A stretch of 64,000 bases of DNA from Pseudidiomarina mangrovi (GTDB lineage Bacteria > Pseudomonadota > Gammaproteobacteria > Enterobacterales > Alteromonadaceae): the NCBI RefSeq assembly GCF_003999375.1, contig NZ_RJLC01000014.1, positions 203,193 through 267,192 on the forward strand. Direction: 5' to 3'. Positions 1 through 7,495 of the stretch are shown here, one piece after another. Within the stretch, counting starts at the first letter, position 1. Each line of letters opens with the position of its first letter. A model generated the notes under the pieces. That model did no database searches. It was not told the origin of the DNA and worked only from the letters and a program-made list of their open reading frames with translations. The position numbers and the translations under genes are program-made.

Positions 1-254
1 AGCGATACAATACAAATAAAGTTGATCCACTGTGGCGCTAACCGCTGCCGGTAGAGTATGCCAATCGCAAAGAATCCCAGTGCCACCAACAATACCGCCG
101 AACTATGCAACCACTTGTGCTCAAAGCCCTTTAATACGGTGATCAGCAATAACACCAAGGCGACACCGAAATAAATCATGCGCATGGCAAGCAAGCGAAA
201 GTGTTGCCAGAGATTCACATGAGTTGATAGAGGGGCGGTTCCGATCGAGTCCAT
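1..254 (-). CDS. Membrane protein, N-terminal part (truncated by window edge)
   Basis: An open frame runs off the left edge; the ATG is at 252-254 on the minus strand. The visible 84 residues start MDSIGTAPLSTHVNLWQHFR, then show two hydrophobic segments (about residues 25-41 and 51-64) separated by a short basic loop, and the start of a third. This resembles the membrane-anchor region of bacterial sensor proteins (histidine kinase or diguanylate cyclase type), but no catalytic domain is inside the window, so the function is unknown. It is divergent from the isochorismatase gene at 392, with about 137 bases between them that hold no other gene. The reading frame has good codon use for the genome, which supports it being real. 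Confidence 0.55.
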   Translation of the reverse strand, partial: MDSIGTAPLSTHVNLWQHFRLLAMRMIYFGVALVLLLITVLKGFEHKWLHSSAVLLVALGFFAIGILYRQRLAPQWINFICIVS

Positions 255-391
255 GGGCGCTATCCAAGTAAACAATTACTTCACACTGTACCCTGAAAGT
301 TCGCGTCTGACCAGATACCAACTGGCCTTTACCTCAAGGATATTTTTACGGCACACTGGCGTTAACCCGTTCGCTGCATAGAGACCAAGAC

Positions 392-943
392 ATGCTCATA
401 CAAGCCAACTTAAGTGCGCTAGTCATTATAGATGTGCAGGGCAATCTTGCCCAGGTGATTGACCAGGGCGCTGCGGCGGTAGCACGCATCAAGTGGCTCG
501 CCGAGATTGCCTCTGAGTTGCAGGTACCTCGACTGATCACCGAGCAATATCCACGCGGACTCGGGCCCACTGTCGGCGAGCTGAGCGCTATCGCAGAGCG
601 CGCTACGGTGCTACAAAAAAGCCACTTCAGTGCCATGCAAGAAAGCGACTTTGTCACCACCCTTACGCAGTTGGGCAAGCCACAGATCGTCATCTGTGGT
701 ATGGAAACCCATGTTTGTGTGCTGCAAACCGCCGTTGAACTCCAGGCCGCTGGCTATCAGGTGTTTATTGTTGAAGATGGTTGCGGTTCACGCCGTGCCA
801 GCGATAAGCAAGCGGCATTGCGACGGCTAGCCGCGCTCGGTATTCAGCGCGTCACCAGTGAGATGGTGGCGTTTGAATGGCTCCATGATTCGGCCACGCC
901 GCAGTTTAAGCAAATCAGTAAGAATTGGCTGCGCGCCCTGTAG
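392..943 (+). CDS. Isochorismatase-family cysteine hydrolase
   Basis: 183 residues, the normal length for the YcaC/nicotinamidase-like branch of the isochorismatase superfamily. The expected catalytic triad is visible: Asp14 in VIIDVQ, Lys76 in VLQKSHFSA, and nucleophilic Cys109 in GMETHVCVLQ. The cis-peptide motif region just before the cysteine (ICGMETHVC) is typical of hydrolases of unassigned substrate rather than true isochorismatases. It is probably cytoplasmic, with no signal peptide. It stands alone: the upstream neighbour is divergent, and the cold-shock gene downstream has its own promoter. The substrate cannot be told from sequence. Confidence 0.85.
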   Translation: MLIQANLSALVIIDVQGNLAQVIDQGAAAVARIKWLAEIASELQVPRLITEQYPRGLGPTVGELSAIAERATVLQKSHFSAMQESDFVTTLTQLGKPQIVICGMETHVCVLQTAVELQAAGYQVFIVEDGCGSRRASDKQAALRRLAALGIQRVTSEMVAFEWLHDSATPQFKQISKNWLRAL

Positions 944-982
944 TTGACCGCTAACCCTGTGTGTTGCCTCAGAAAAGTTTAT

Positions 983-1010
983 TTGACAGGGTCTAGATTG
1001 AGCGTATACT
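983..1010 (+). promoter_or_regulatory. Sigma-70 promoter of the cold-shock gene
   Basis: A perfect TTGACA at 983-988 and TATACT at 1005-1010 are separated by 16 bases. Transcription would begin near 1017, giving an untranslated leader of about 137 bases before the ATG at 1154. Long structured leaders are characteristic of cspA-type mRNAs, where they control stability and translation by temperature. The promoter and leader length are seen in the sequence; a thermosensing role is inferred. Confidence 0.7.
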
Positions 1011-1153
1011 GACCACCGCTAGAAAAATTCGGCTGTCTGATTGTGGCCTGTTACGAAGTCTATTGCTGTACCTCGTTTTGTAAGTCCCAAGGAATACACG
1101 TATTTTTATTAGCAATACCCTGATTTTTTACATGCACTACGAGGATTTCAAGC

Positions 1154-1360
1154 ATGGCAACTGTAACTGGTAAAGTAAAATTCTTTAACGAAGCTAAAGG
1201 CTTCGGTTTCATCGAGCAAGAGCAAGGCGCTGACGTATTCGTTCACTTCTCTGCTATCCAATCAGACGGTTTCAAAACCTTAGCTGAAGGCCAAAAAGTT
1301 CAGTTCACTATTGAACAAGGTCCAAAAGGCCCACAAGCTTCTAACGTAGTACCTATGTAA
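1154..1360 (+). CDS. Cold-shock domain protein (CspA family)
   Basis: 68 residues forming a single cold-shock domain that binds single-stranded RNA and DNA as an RNA chaperone. Both nucleic-acid-binding motifs are clear: RNP1-type KGFGFIEQE (residues 16-24) and RNP2-type VFVHFSAI (27-34). It starts at the only sensible ATG, preceded by GAGGATTTCAAGC with a good Shine-Dalgarno sequence. Its codon use is strongly biased (TTC, GGT, CAA, GTA), as in highly expressed genes. A strong promoter lies 140 bases upstream, and an intrinsic terminator follows, so it forms a monocistronic unit. Which E. coli paralogue (A, C, D or E) it matches cannot be decided. Confidence 0.95.
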   Translation: MATVTGKVKFFNEAKGFGFIEQEQGADVFVHFSAIQSDGFKTLAEGQKVQFTIEQGPKGPQASNVVPM

Positions 1361-1384
1361 TTTAGGTTTCGCGTTACAAAAAAG

Positions 1385-1408
1385 CCGCTCATTGAGCGGC
1401 TTTTTTTA
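1385..1408 (+). terminator. Intrinsic terminator, bidirectional
   Basis: GCCGCT and AGCGGC pair around CATTG-type loop bases, followed by seven T. On the opposite strand the same hairpin is followed by six T, so it can end both the cold-shock transcript and the converging cysE transcript that stops at 1423. Confidence 0.9.
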
Positions 1409-1422
1409 TACCTTCGAGGTTC

Positions 1423-2214
1423 TTACTGTTGCTGAGACCGTTCAGCTGCAGCTTGCTTCTCAGCACTAATAATATCTTCGTCTTCAATGGTGACCTGCGG
1501 AATTTCATCGCAGACATTACCACCCAAGTGATTCACCGCTTTACACAAATCGGCTACTTTCTGATCCAGCACATGCACGTGATCCAACATACGGCCAATA
1601 GCGGTTGCTACCGGGTCAGGATTGTCCGCAGCTATTGCATACGCATCAAAACCATACTCTTTGGCCATCGCCGCGCGTCGTGCACTCGCCTCATGGTCCT
1701 GCGGAGAACGCACAATTCGGGCTGGAATACCGGTGACTGTTGTCGCTGCCGGTACCGATTTCACCACCACCGCGTTAGACCCAATGCGCGCATCGTCACC
1801 CACCTCGATCGGCCCGAGCACCTTGGCGCCAGCACCAATCACCACACCATTGCCCAAGGTCGGGTGACGTTTGCCTTTAGCCCAACTGGTACCACCCAAG
1901 GTCACGCCATGATAAATGGTCACATCATCGCCAATTTCAGCAGTTTCGCCAATCACCACACCCATGCCGTGATCAATGAAGAAGCGCCGCCCAATTTTTG
2001 CCCCAGGATGAATTTCTACCCCAGTAAACCAGCGTGCCAAGGTTGAAATAAAGCGTGCCAACCAGAGTAACCGCCAGCGCCACAACTTATGACTGAGGCG
2101 GTGATACCAAATAGCATGCAGCCCGGGATAAGTGGTCAAAACCTCAAACCAATGACGCGCTGCTGGGTCGCGTGCATAAACACTACGAATATCTTCGCGA
2201 ATACGAGAAAACAT
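1423..2214 (-). CDS. cysE: Serine O-acetyltransferase
   Basis: Makes O-acetylserine from L-serine and acetyl-CoA, the committed step of cysteine synthesis. 263 residues; it begins at MFSRIREDI, as in the compact CysE/EpsC-type enzymes that lack the longer E. coli N-terminus. A short helical domain (1-60) leads into the left-handed beta-helix of hexapeptide repeats (about 65-165): [10 protein letters not shown], the catalytic Asp81-His82 pair in IDHGMG, and [11 protein letters not shown]. The last 70 residues are an acidic, Gln-rich tail longer than in most homologues. It is monocistronic, divergent from the amidohydrolase, and shares the bidirectional terminator at 1385 with the cold-shock gene. 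Feedback inhibition by cysteine is known for the family but cannot be read here. Confidence 0.95.
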   Translation of the reverse strand: MFSRIREDIRSVYARDPAARHWFEVLTTYPGLHAIWYHRLSHKLWRWRLLWLARFISTLARWFTGVEIHPGAKIGRRFFIDHGMGVVIGETAEIGDDVTIYHGVTLGGTSWAKGKRHPTLGNGVVIGAGAKVLGPIEVGDDARIGSNAVVVKSVPAATTVTGIPARIVRSPQDHEASARRAAMAKEYGFDAYAIAADNPDPVATAIGRMLDHVHVLDQKVADLCKAVNHLGGNVCDEIPQVTIEDEDIISAEKQAAAERSQQQ

Positions 2215-2377
2215 GACACCTTCTATGGTCAGACCCTGAAATTAATCACAGTATACCAAGAACCGCTGGTGTGCGTTAATTGAACCTATTTCTGCGTTGC
2301 ACGGTGGCTCTGGTGGTTGCACTCAAAGCTAGCACGGGCGTATGGTAGACCAACCTGTTGATAATAAGGATTGTATT

Positions 2378-3658
2378 ATGCGTAAACTACTGGCTATTGC
2401 GGTCACCGCCGCCCTGTCATCGAATGCCTATGCCGACACCCTAGTGTATGCTGGCACCCTTATTGATGGCACCCAAGCCAAACCACGAAATAACGTGACC
2501 TTAGTGATTGATGAGGGCCGTATCAAGGCGATCAACACAGGCTTTACTAAGCCTGCACAAGGCGATGTGGTTGTTGATCGGCGCAGCGGCACAGTGATGC
2601 CTGGATTCATTGATATGCATACCCACCTAACGTCACAAATGGCGGCAGGTAGCTATATGGATCGGTTCACCAAGAATGCACCCGATATCACCCTAGACGC
2701 AGTGCACTATGCGGAAAAAACGCTCCATGCTGGCTTTACCACAGTGCGTGATCTCGGCGACTCTTTCAATGCCAGCTTGGCCTTACGCAATGCCATCAAT
2801 GCTGGCAAGGTTCAGGGCCCGCGCATCTTTTCCGCCGGCAAGTCAATTGCCACCACCGGTGGTCATGCCGATCCAACTAACGGTACCCGCGACGGTATTC
2901 ACGATTCTCCGACCCCTGCTGATGGTGTGGTTGATGGCCCCTATGAAGCACGCAAAGCCGTGCGAGCGCGCTATCAAGATGGTGCTAATCTAATCAAATT
3001 GACGGTAACTGGCGGCGTACTGAGTTTAGCGACTAGTGGTCAAAATCCACAATTTATGACAGACGAGCTGGAAGCTGTTGTTACCGCGGCGAAAGATTAC
3101 GGCATGAAAGTGACGGTGCATGCTCATGGTAAAGAAGGTATGTTGCGTGCCATTGCTGCTGGTGTCGATTCCATTGAGCACGGCACCTACATGGACGCCG
3201 AAGTCATGACCGCCATGAAAAAAGCCGGCGTGTATTACGTACCGACTATTACTGCCGGCAAGTCAGTAGCAGAACGCGCTGAAATACCTGGTTATTTCCC
3301 CGAAGTCGTGCGCCCAAAAGCAGCCGCCATTGGGCCGTTAATTCAGAGCACCTTCGCAGAAGCCTATAAAGCGGGCGTTAAGATCGCCTTCGGTACCGAT
3401 GCTGGAGTATTCGATCACGGCGAGAACTATCGTGAATTCGGCTATATGGTAGAAGCTGGAATGCCGCCACTCGAGGCGATTCGTGCAGCTACGTTTGAAG
3501 CCGCCACCTTACTCGGTACCATTGCTGATTTCGGCACCTTGGAAGTTGGTAAACGTGCTGATGTGGTAGCCGTCGATGGCGACCCACTGGCTGATATCAG
3601 CCGTTTGGCGAACATCAACTTGGTCATCAAAGACGGCAACATCGTTAAGCAGTTATAA
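2378..3658 (+). CDS. Exported metal-dependent amidohydrolase (imidazolonepropionase-like)
   Basis: The ATG at 2378 is preferred over 2342 because it follows ATAAGGATTGT and opens a clean signal peptide (MRKLLAIAVTAALSSNAYA). The mature protein is a TIM-barrel amidohydrolase of about 405 residues: the metal-binding HxH in DMHTHL, a lysine in LIKLTVTGG likely carboxylated as bridging ligand, histidines in VTVHAHG and SIEHGT, and the final aspartate in GTDAGV. Periplasmic members of this group studied elsewhere cleave Xaa-Pro or Xaa-Lys/Arg dipeptides (prolidase-like), so peptide scavenging is likely, but the substrate is not proven. The stop overlaps the converging DUF2489 gene by 6 bases. Confidence 0.88.
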   Translation: MRKLLAIAVTAALSSNAYADTLVYAGTLIDGTQAKPRNNVTLVIDEGRIKAINTGFTKPAQGDVVVDRRSGTVMPGFIDMHTHLTSQMAAGSYMDRFTKNAPDITLDAVHYAEKTLHAGFTTVRDLGDSFNASLALRNAINAGKVQGPRIFSAGKSIATTGGHADPTNGTRDGIHDSPTPADGVVDGPYEARKAVRARYQDGANLIKLTVTGGVLSLATSGQNPQFMTDELEAVVTAAKDYGMKVTVHAHGKEGMLRAIAAGVDSIEHGTYMDAEVMTAMKKAGVYYVPTITAGKSVAERAEIPGYFPEVVRPKAAAIGPLIQSTFAEAYKAGVKIAFGTDAGVFDHGENYREFGYMVEAGMPPLEAIRAATFEAATLLGTIADFGTLEVGKRADVVAVDGDPLADISRLANINLVIKDGNIVKQL

Positions 3659-4117
3659 GCTGCGAAACGCCTTTACTAAAGCGCGGGCTTCGGCAACCAA
3701 AGCTTGCTCAAGCTCGCGCTCGTAGCCTTCACGTTGCTTATCCATGGCACGAATCTCAGCTTTAGGCCGTTGCTTACGCGCTGAGTGCGTTGGCATGTGC
3801 TTTATGCGCTCATACATATCATAGATAGCAGGATAGCGGGCCACATAGTCTTGGTTGCTAGCACTACTGTGATGATCAAGCAGTACCGCTATGCGCAAGG
3901 CGCCCTCAGATAACTCGCACTGGCCTTGCTCCATGGCCATGGCAATGGTCACAACGCTCTCGACCACGTGGCTGTCACGCTTGTTTGCGGCTTGTTGCTG
4001 CGCCTGCCGCTGCTGTCGTAGCTGCGCCAGCAAACGCCCAGCAATATATGCCAGCACCACAATAATGCCAACCCCGAGCGCAATCAGTAGCCATGCCCAC
4101 AGCGGTATTTCAGTCAT
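3653..4117 (-). CDS. DUF2489 family membrane-anchored protein
   Basis: Read from the ATG at 4117, which overlaps the yihI stop in the arrangement ATGACTGA; longer starts at 4123 or 4165 would intrude further into yihI. 154 residues: one transmembrane helix (residues about 6-28), a Gln/Arg-rich linker, then a soluble helical domain. It matches the DUF2489 family, which in Shewanella, Vibrio and relatives also sits directly behind yihI. Translational coupling to yihI suggests linked function, perhaps in ribosome assembly or envelope, but no activity is known. Confidence 0.75.
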   Translation of the reverse strand: MTEIPLWAWLLIALGVGIIVVLAYIAGRLLAQLRQQRQAQQQAANKRDSHVVESVVTIAMAMEQGQCELSEGALRIAVLLDHHSSASNQDYVARYPAIYDMYERIKHMPTHSARKQRPKAEIRAMDKQREGYERELEQALVAEARALVKAFRSL

Positions 4118-4565
4118 CGTCATCCTCATCCACCTCAAGGCCAAGCAATTCGGCCAGTTGCTCAAACCGTTCAGTACGTGTATCCACGTATCTTAGTTCA
4201 GCAGCGGTGAGTTCTTCATCATTATCCAAACGCTCAAGCAGCAGTTGCAGCTTGCTATCATTTTCAAGCTGTGCCAGTTCAGCTTCAGCAGCGGCGCGCT
4301 TTTGCGCTTCGCTCACAATCGGTGCGGCTTGCTGCGGCTTGATCAAGGCAATCGGCTGTTTACTGCCATGGCGCGGGTCCTTAGCGCCGCCAGCAGTATT
4401 ACCGGTAGCCTTTTTAGCACTAGAAGCAACATTAAAACGGCTACCGGGCTTACGCCCTTTGCCTGCATATACGCGGTCTTCAGGAGTCACCCGCTCAACC
4501 ATGGCTTTAGGCTTTAAGGATGGCGCGAGAGGGCCAGGTTTACGGGATTTCTTTTGGCGAGTCAT
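4110..4565 (-). CDS. yihI: Der GTPase-activating protein YihI
   Basis: 151 residues. It has a very basic, low-complexity N-terminal half (MTRQKKSRKPG, with KGRKPGSRFN near 36-45), a helical middle (about 85-140, EAELAQLENDSKLQLLLERL) and a run of C-terminal acidic residues (DEDDDD). This layout is diagnostic of YihI, which stimulates the GTPase of Der (EngA) and thereby modulates 50S ribosome maturation. It is the first gene of a two-gene unit with the DUF2489 protein. An intrinsic terminator pointing in the same direction lies 48 bases upstream, so yihI must have its own promoter between 4566 and 4612. Confidence 0.88.
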   Translation of the reverse strand: MTRQKKSRKPGPLAPSLKPKAMVERVTPEDRVYAGKGRKPGSRFNVASSAKKATGNTAGGAKDPRHGSKQPIALIKPQQAAPIVSEAQKRAAAEAELAQLENDSKLQLLLERLDNDEELTAAELRYVDTRTERFEQLAELLGLEVDEDDDD

Positions 4566-4612
4566 AGCCTATCCATCATTAGTGGGAGATAAGCTGTAGT
4601 TTACCTGAGGGC

Positions 4613-4640
4613 AAATAAAAAGGCGATGTTGCCATCGCCT
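4613..4640 (-). terminator. Intrinsic terminator upstream of yihI, minus-strand polarity
   Basis: AGGCGATG and CATCGCCT form a perfect 8-bp stem with loop GCAA on the minus strand, followed by TTTTATTT. The nearest annotated gene that could use it, the cytochrome c4 gene, ends about 400 bases away, so it more likely ends an unannotated RNA in the gap. Confidence 0.8.
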
Positions 4641-5037
4641 GATTGAATTTCTCGTTAGCTCACACAGCGCACCTGCGATTACTTGAGAACGGTTGTCATT
4701 GCTTCCCTTTCGTTAATTTTTACGTCCGTGATTTTTATTGTTGTTATTATTATTTGTTTAGCGCATTGACCGGCATGTTAGATTTTTTATTAGAGCTCGG
4801 TTGCTTATTAAATATGGCCTCCTGGCCTTTTCATTATTCCCTGGATTAAATCAGTACAGTGCGTCGCAGTGCTGTCTCAGCAGGTTTTGTTGCGATTTAA
4901 TTGTGACTCAGACTACTGATTCAGAAATATTTCGCAACAACTTTTATGCTCTAAAAACTAGTTTCTTTATAACTTTTCGTCTTTACCGCTATATTTTTTT
5001 AACTTTTATAGCGGCTTAACGACTCGCTAATAAGCTA
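4641..5037 (-). ncRNA. Candidate small RNA (csrC-locus position), unproven
   Basis: A gap of about 400 bases with no convincing protein gene ends, on the minus strand, in a strong intrinsic terminator. E. coli has csrC, the CsrA-sequestering RNA, exactly between engB (yihA) and yihI and in the yihI direction; here the gap lies between the cytochrome c4 gene next to engB and yihI, with the same polarity. On the minus strand the last 220 bases hold a perfect GGCC-AGGA-GGCC hairpin (about 4814-4825) with GGA in its loop, plus GGGA at about 4839 and 4703 and CACGGACG near 4727. Only four GGA motifs are visible, fewer than in known CsrB/CsrC RNAs, so identity as a Csr decoy is weak. No clear promoter was found. 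A six-codon frame near 4691-4671 is probably chance. Confidence 0.3.
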
Positions 5038-5676
5038 TTAATATAGGCCCTGTAGGTATTTCGCTAACACTTCCATATCGGCGTCGGTCAGTTTGGCGGC
5101 AACGTCGCGCATCATGCCATTTGGGTCATTGGCCCGTTGACCAGAGCGGAATTGCTTCAGCTGATCGATGGTATAAGCAGCGTGTTGGCCAGAGATATCT
5201 GGGAAGTTCGCTAAGCCCATGCCATCGCCACGCGGGCCATGACAGGCGGCACAGGCAGCAATTTTACGCTCAGCATCACCACCTCGATAGAGCTTCTCAG
5301 CCGCAGCGATGACCTCTTCAGGCGCTTCACCGCCTTGCGCAGTTTGCGAAGCAAAGTATGCAGCTAAATCAGCCATATCTTGCTCGCTTAAGAACATCAC
5401 CTGGGCGCTCATAATGGCGTTGTTGCGGCCTTCGGCACCGCCGGTTTCAGAAGCACGCTTATAATCGAGCAATTGCTTCAATAAATACGATTCGTGCTGA
5501 CCGGCAATTTTCGGGTACATGTCTGACGGTGAATTACCATTGCTACCGTGACAGGCTGCACATACAGCAGCTTTCGCTTGGCCAGCTTCGGCATTACCGG
5601 TGGCCGCTTGTGCGTTACCGGCAAAGGCAAGGTTTAAACCGAAATATAGCCCGACAACCAATGCTACTTTTTTCAT
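5038..5676 (-). CDS. Dihaem cytochrome c4
   Basis: 212 residues with a signal peptide (to about AQAATG, residue 27) and two homologous class-I cytochrome halves. The haem attachment sites are CAACHG, starting at Cys39 and Cys142. Methionine axial ligands are expected in the IMSAQVMF and PNGMMRD segments. The length matches cytochrome c4, a periplasmic, usually membrane-associated electron carrier between the bc1 complex and terminal oxidases. It is transcribed alone, divergent from engB; this cytochrome c4-engB pairing is common in Alteromonadales and Pseudomonas relatives. No terminator was seen immediately after the stop. Confidence 0.93.
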   Translation of the reverse strand: MKKVALVVGLYFGLNLAFAGNAQAATGNAEAGQAKAAVCAACHGSNGNSPSDMYPKIAGQHESYLLKQLLDYKRASETGGAEGRNNAIMSAQVMFLSEQDMADLAAYFASQTAQGGEAPEEVIAAAEKLYRGGDAERKIAACAACHGPRGDGMGLANFPDISGQHAAYTIDQLKQFRSGQRANDPNGMMRDVAAKLTDADMEVLAKYLQGLY

Positions 5677-5788
5677 GATCGAGGTCTCTGCTCTGGATTA
5701 TGTGACAGACGCTATTTTACACAAAACTTCTGCGGATTAAATGCCTAATCATGATACTATCCGCTATCTATCACGGTTATGCGCATCT

Positions 5789-6436
5789 ATGAACACCAGT
5801 TTAAACTTTCAGCCTACAAAATTTGTCATCAGCGCCGCTGATATTCGTCAACTTCCTGCCGATGAAGGTGTGGAAATAGCGTTTGCTGGGCGCTCCAATG
5901 CTGGCAAGTCCAGCGCGTTAAATACCATCACCCGCCAGAAGGCATTGGCACGGACCAGTAAAACCCCAGGTCGCACACAGCTGATCAACGTATTTGAAGT
6001 GGCACCTGGCATGCGTCTCATCGATTTACCCGGGTACGGCTACGCCAAAGTACCTATTGCGGTGAAAGAAAAATGGCAGCTGGCGTTAAGTGATTACCTA
6101 CAACACCGTAAGGCCCTGCGCGGCATTGTCGTCATGATGGATATTCGTCACCCGTTTCGGGATGTCGACCAAGACCTTCTAGAATGGGCCACCACGTCAG
6201 GTATTCGCGTATTAGTGCTGCTAACCAAAGCCGACAAACTCAAGCCGGGGCAACGCAAATCAACGCTATTACAAGCGCGTGAAGCAGTGTTGGTATTTGG
6301 CGGCGATATTCAAGTCGAAATGTTCTCATCATTGACCAAGCTTGGCTTACCCAATGTCGAAGTTATTTTATCGGCTTGGTTGACCGAGCCAGTCGTCCCT
6401 AGTGAACCGAGCGTCGATGACCACAGCGACAGTTGA
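5789..6436 (+). CDS. engB: Ribosome biogenesis GTPase EngB (YihA/YsxC)
   Basis: An essential GTPase of large-subunit assembly. All motifs are present: P-loop [12 protein letters not shown], switch I region KTPGRTQ, G3 DLPGYGYA, G4 TKAD and a G5-like FSS. The ATG at 5789 gives 215 residues beginning [20 protein letters not shown], which lines up with E. coli EngB; a start at 5741 would add 16 residues with no better ribosome-binding site, so the start is uncertain. The 3' end overlaps the following transporter gene, suggesting co-translation. Confidence 0.93.
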   Translation: MNTSLNFQPTKFVISAADIRQLPADEGVEIAFAGRSNAGKSSALNTITRQKALARTSKTPGRTQLINVFEVAPGMRLIDLPGYGYAKVPIAVKEKWQLALSDYLQHRKALRGIVVMMDIRHPFRDVDQDLLEWATTSGIRVLVLLTKADKLKPGQRKSTLLQAREAVLVFGGDIQVEMFSSLTKLGLPNVEVILSAWLTEPVVPSEPSVDDHSDS

Positions 6437-7334
6437 TACGCCACCACTGAAGGCTTGGCTACTGCTGTTGTTACTGGCCTTAATCTGGGGTAGTTCATTT
6501 TTGCTGATGAAAAAGGGCTTGTTAGTGTTTAGCCCTGACCAATTAGCTGCACTGCGTATTGGTACTGCTGGCCTGGTGCTGCTGCCTTGGCTCACCCAGC
6601 GTATTAAAACCGTACAACGCCAACACCTGCTCAAACTATTCTCGGTCGGCTTGGTTGGCAGCTTTATTCCTGCCTTCTTATTTGCCTTTGGCCAAACCCA
6701 ACTAGCCAGCGGCGTAACGGGCGTGCTGAACACCTTAACGCCCTTAGCCACACTAGTGATTGGCGTGGTGCTATTTAAGCAAGCGTCGAGAGCACAGCAA
6801 TGGCTGGGTGTGTTGATGGGCTTGATCGGCACTGTGGTACTCATCAGTGCCAACAGTAGCGGTGATTTTAGCCTCAATAGCTATGCCCTACTGATTGTTG
6901 GTGCGACCATTTGTTACGGCATTAACCTCAATGTCATTAAGCACAAAATTGCTGATTTAAGCGCCTTAACGATTACCGGCGTGAGCTTGTTTTTGATGGC
7001 ACCACCGGCGTTTATCTACTTATTTTTCTTTACCCCGTTCACCCAACAGTTTGACCAGCCACAGTTCTCACTAGCGGTCACTGCCATATTGCTGCTGGCT
7101 ATTGTCGGTACTGCTGCGGCCTTGGTGATTTTTAATACGGTGGTGAAAATGACCGATACCACCTTTACCAGTTCGGTCACTTATTTGATCCCGATTGTGG
7201 CGCTGATCCTTGGCGTGCTCGATGGTGAGCCGTTTTTTATCGAACACGGCTTGGGTATGGCGGCTATTCTCACAGGGGTATGGATTGCTAACCGTAAAAA
7301 AAGAAAGCCCGGCACAATGGCCGGGCAAAATTAA
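6417..7334 (+). CDS. EamA/DMT-family transporter
   Basis: About 305 residues with ten hydrophobic segments arranged as two EamA repeats. The first begins [16 protein letters not shown], the signature of drug/metabolite transporters of the RhaT/YdcZ type. The ATG at 6417 is chosen; an in-frame GTG at 6402 is possible. It overlaps engB by 20 bases and is probably translated from the same message. The substrate is unknown; family members export amino acids, metabolites or drugs. The last 35 bases double as a minus-strand terminator hairpin for the opposing polA side. Confidence 0.88.
   Translation: MTTATVDTPPLKAWLLLLLLALIWGSSFLLMKKGLLVFSPDQLAALRIGTAGLVLLPWLTQRIKTVQRQHLLKLFSVGLVGSFIPAFLFAFGQTQLASGVTGVLNTLTPLATLVIGVVLFKQASRAQQWLGVLMGLIGTVVLISANSSGDFSLNSYALLIVGATICYGINLNVIKHKIADLSALTITGVSLFLMAPPAFIYLFFFTPFTQQFDQPQFSLAVTAILLLAIVGTAAALVIFNTVVKMTDTTFTSSVTYLIPIVALILGVLDGEPFFIEHGLGMAAILTGVWIANRKKRKPGTMAGQN
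7294..7326 (-). terminator. Intrinsic terminator, minus polarity, inside the 3' end of the DMT gene
   Basis: On the minus strand GCCCGGC and GCCGGGC pair around a 6-base loop, followed by TTTCTTTTTTT. In the plus direction no T-run follows. It would end polA read-through, or a small RNA from the 7327-7495 gap. Confidence 0.8.
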
Positions 7335-7495
7335 CTAACAATCCAGGGAGAGAAATCTATGAAAAGCAATAAAAACGTCTACATCATTTCCGTTTACCGC
7401 GCCTTTCAATAATTCAGACTGACCCTATCAATAAAAGTTCAGAAAAATACTAAAATTTCATTAATTCAGTAAATGTTATTGATTTTATTATATTT
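7335..7495 (-). ncRNA. Candidate small RNA downstream of polA (Spot 42 position), unproven
   Basis: An AT-rich gap between the polA stop and a strong minus-strand terminator (7294-7326). In E. coli and relatives the CRP-regulated RNA Spot 42 (spf) lies at exactly this place, between polA and engB and in the polA direction. On the minus strand a possible -35 TTTACT (near 7470) and -10 TATTTT (near 7447) precede an RNA that could start around the segment GATAGGGTCAGTCTG and run into the terminator, about 130 nt. Primary sequence similarity to Spot 42 is not obvious beyond AGGGT near the 5' end. The call rests on position, promoter-like elements and terminator. Confidence 0.3.
7359..7412 (+). 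CDS. Possible 17-residue peptide with strong ribosome-binding site
   Basis: A frame encoding MKSNKNVYIISVYRAFQ starts 8 bases after CAGGGAGAG, a near-ideal Shine-Dalgarno sequence, and lies 24 bases behind the DMT transporter stop, so it could be the last cistron of the engB-DMT message. It has a basic start and a hydrophobic middle. No family is known to me, and at this length chance cannot be excluded. It is antisense to the candidate small RNA in the same gap, and only one of the two may be real. Confidence 0.3.
   Translation: MKSNKNVYIISVYRAFQ

Noticed and set aside
1429..2046. 205-residue plus-strand open frame antisense to cysE
   Set aside because: It is the shadow of cysE, which has a complete set of family motifs on the other strand.
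4671..4691. Six-codon frame MTTVLK with a GGGAA upstream as a leader peptide
   Set aside because: Too short, and no attenuator-like alternative structures or regulatory codon runs were seen.
4643..5019. Two plus-strand open frames in the AT-rich gap (68 and 72 residues)
   Set aside because: Non-ATG or weak starts, composition rich in Cys/Phe/Tyr typical of translated AT-rich non-coding DNA.
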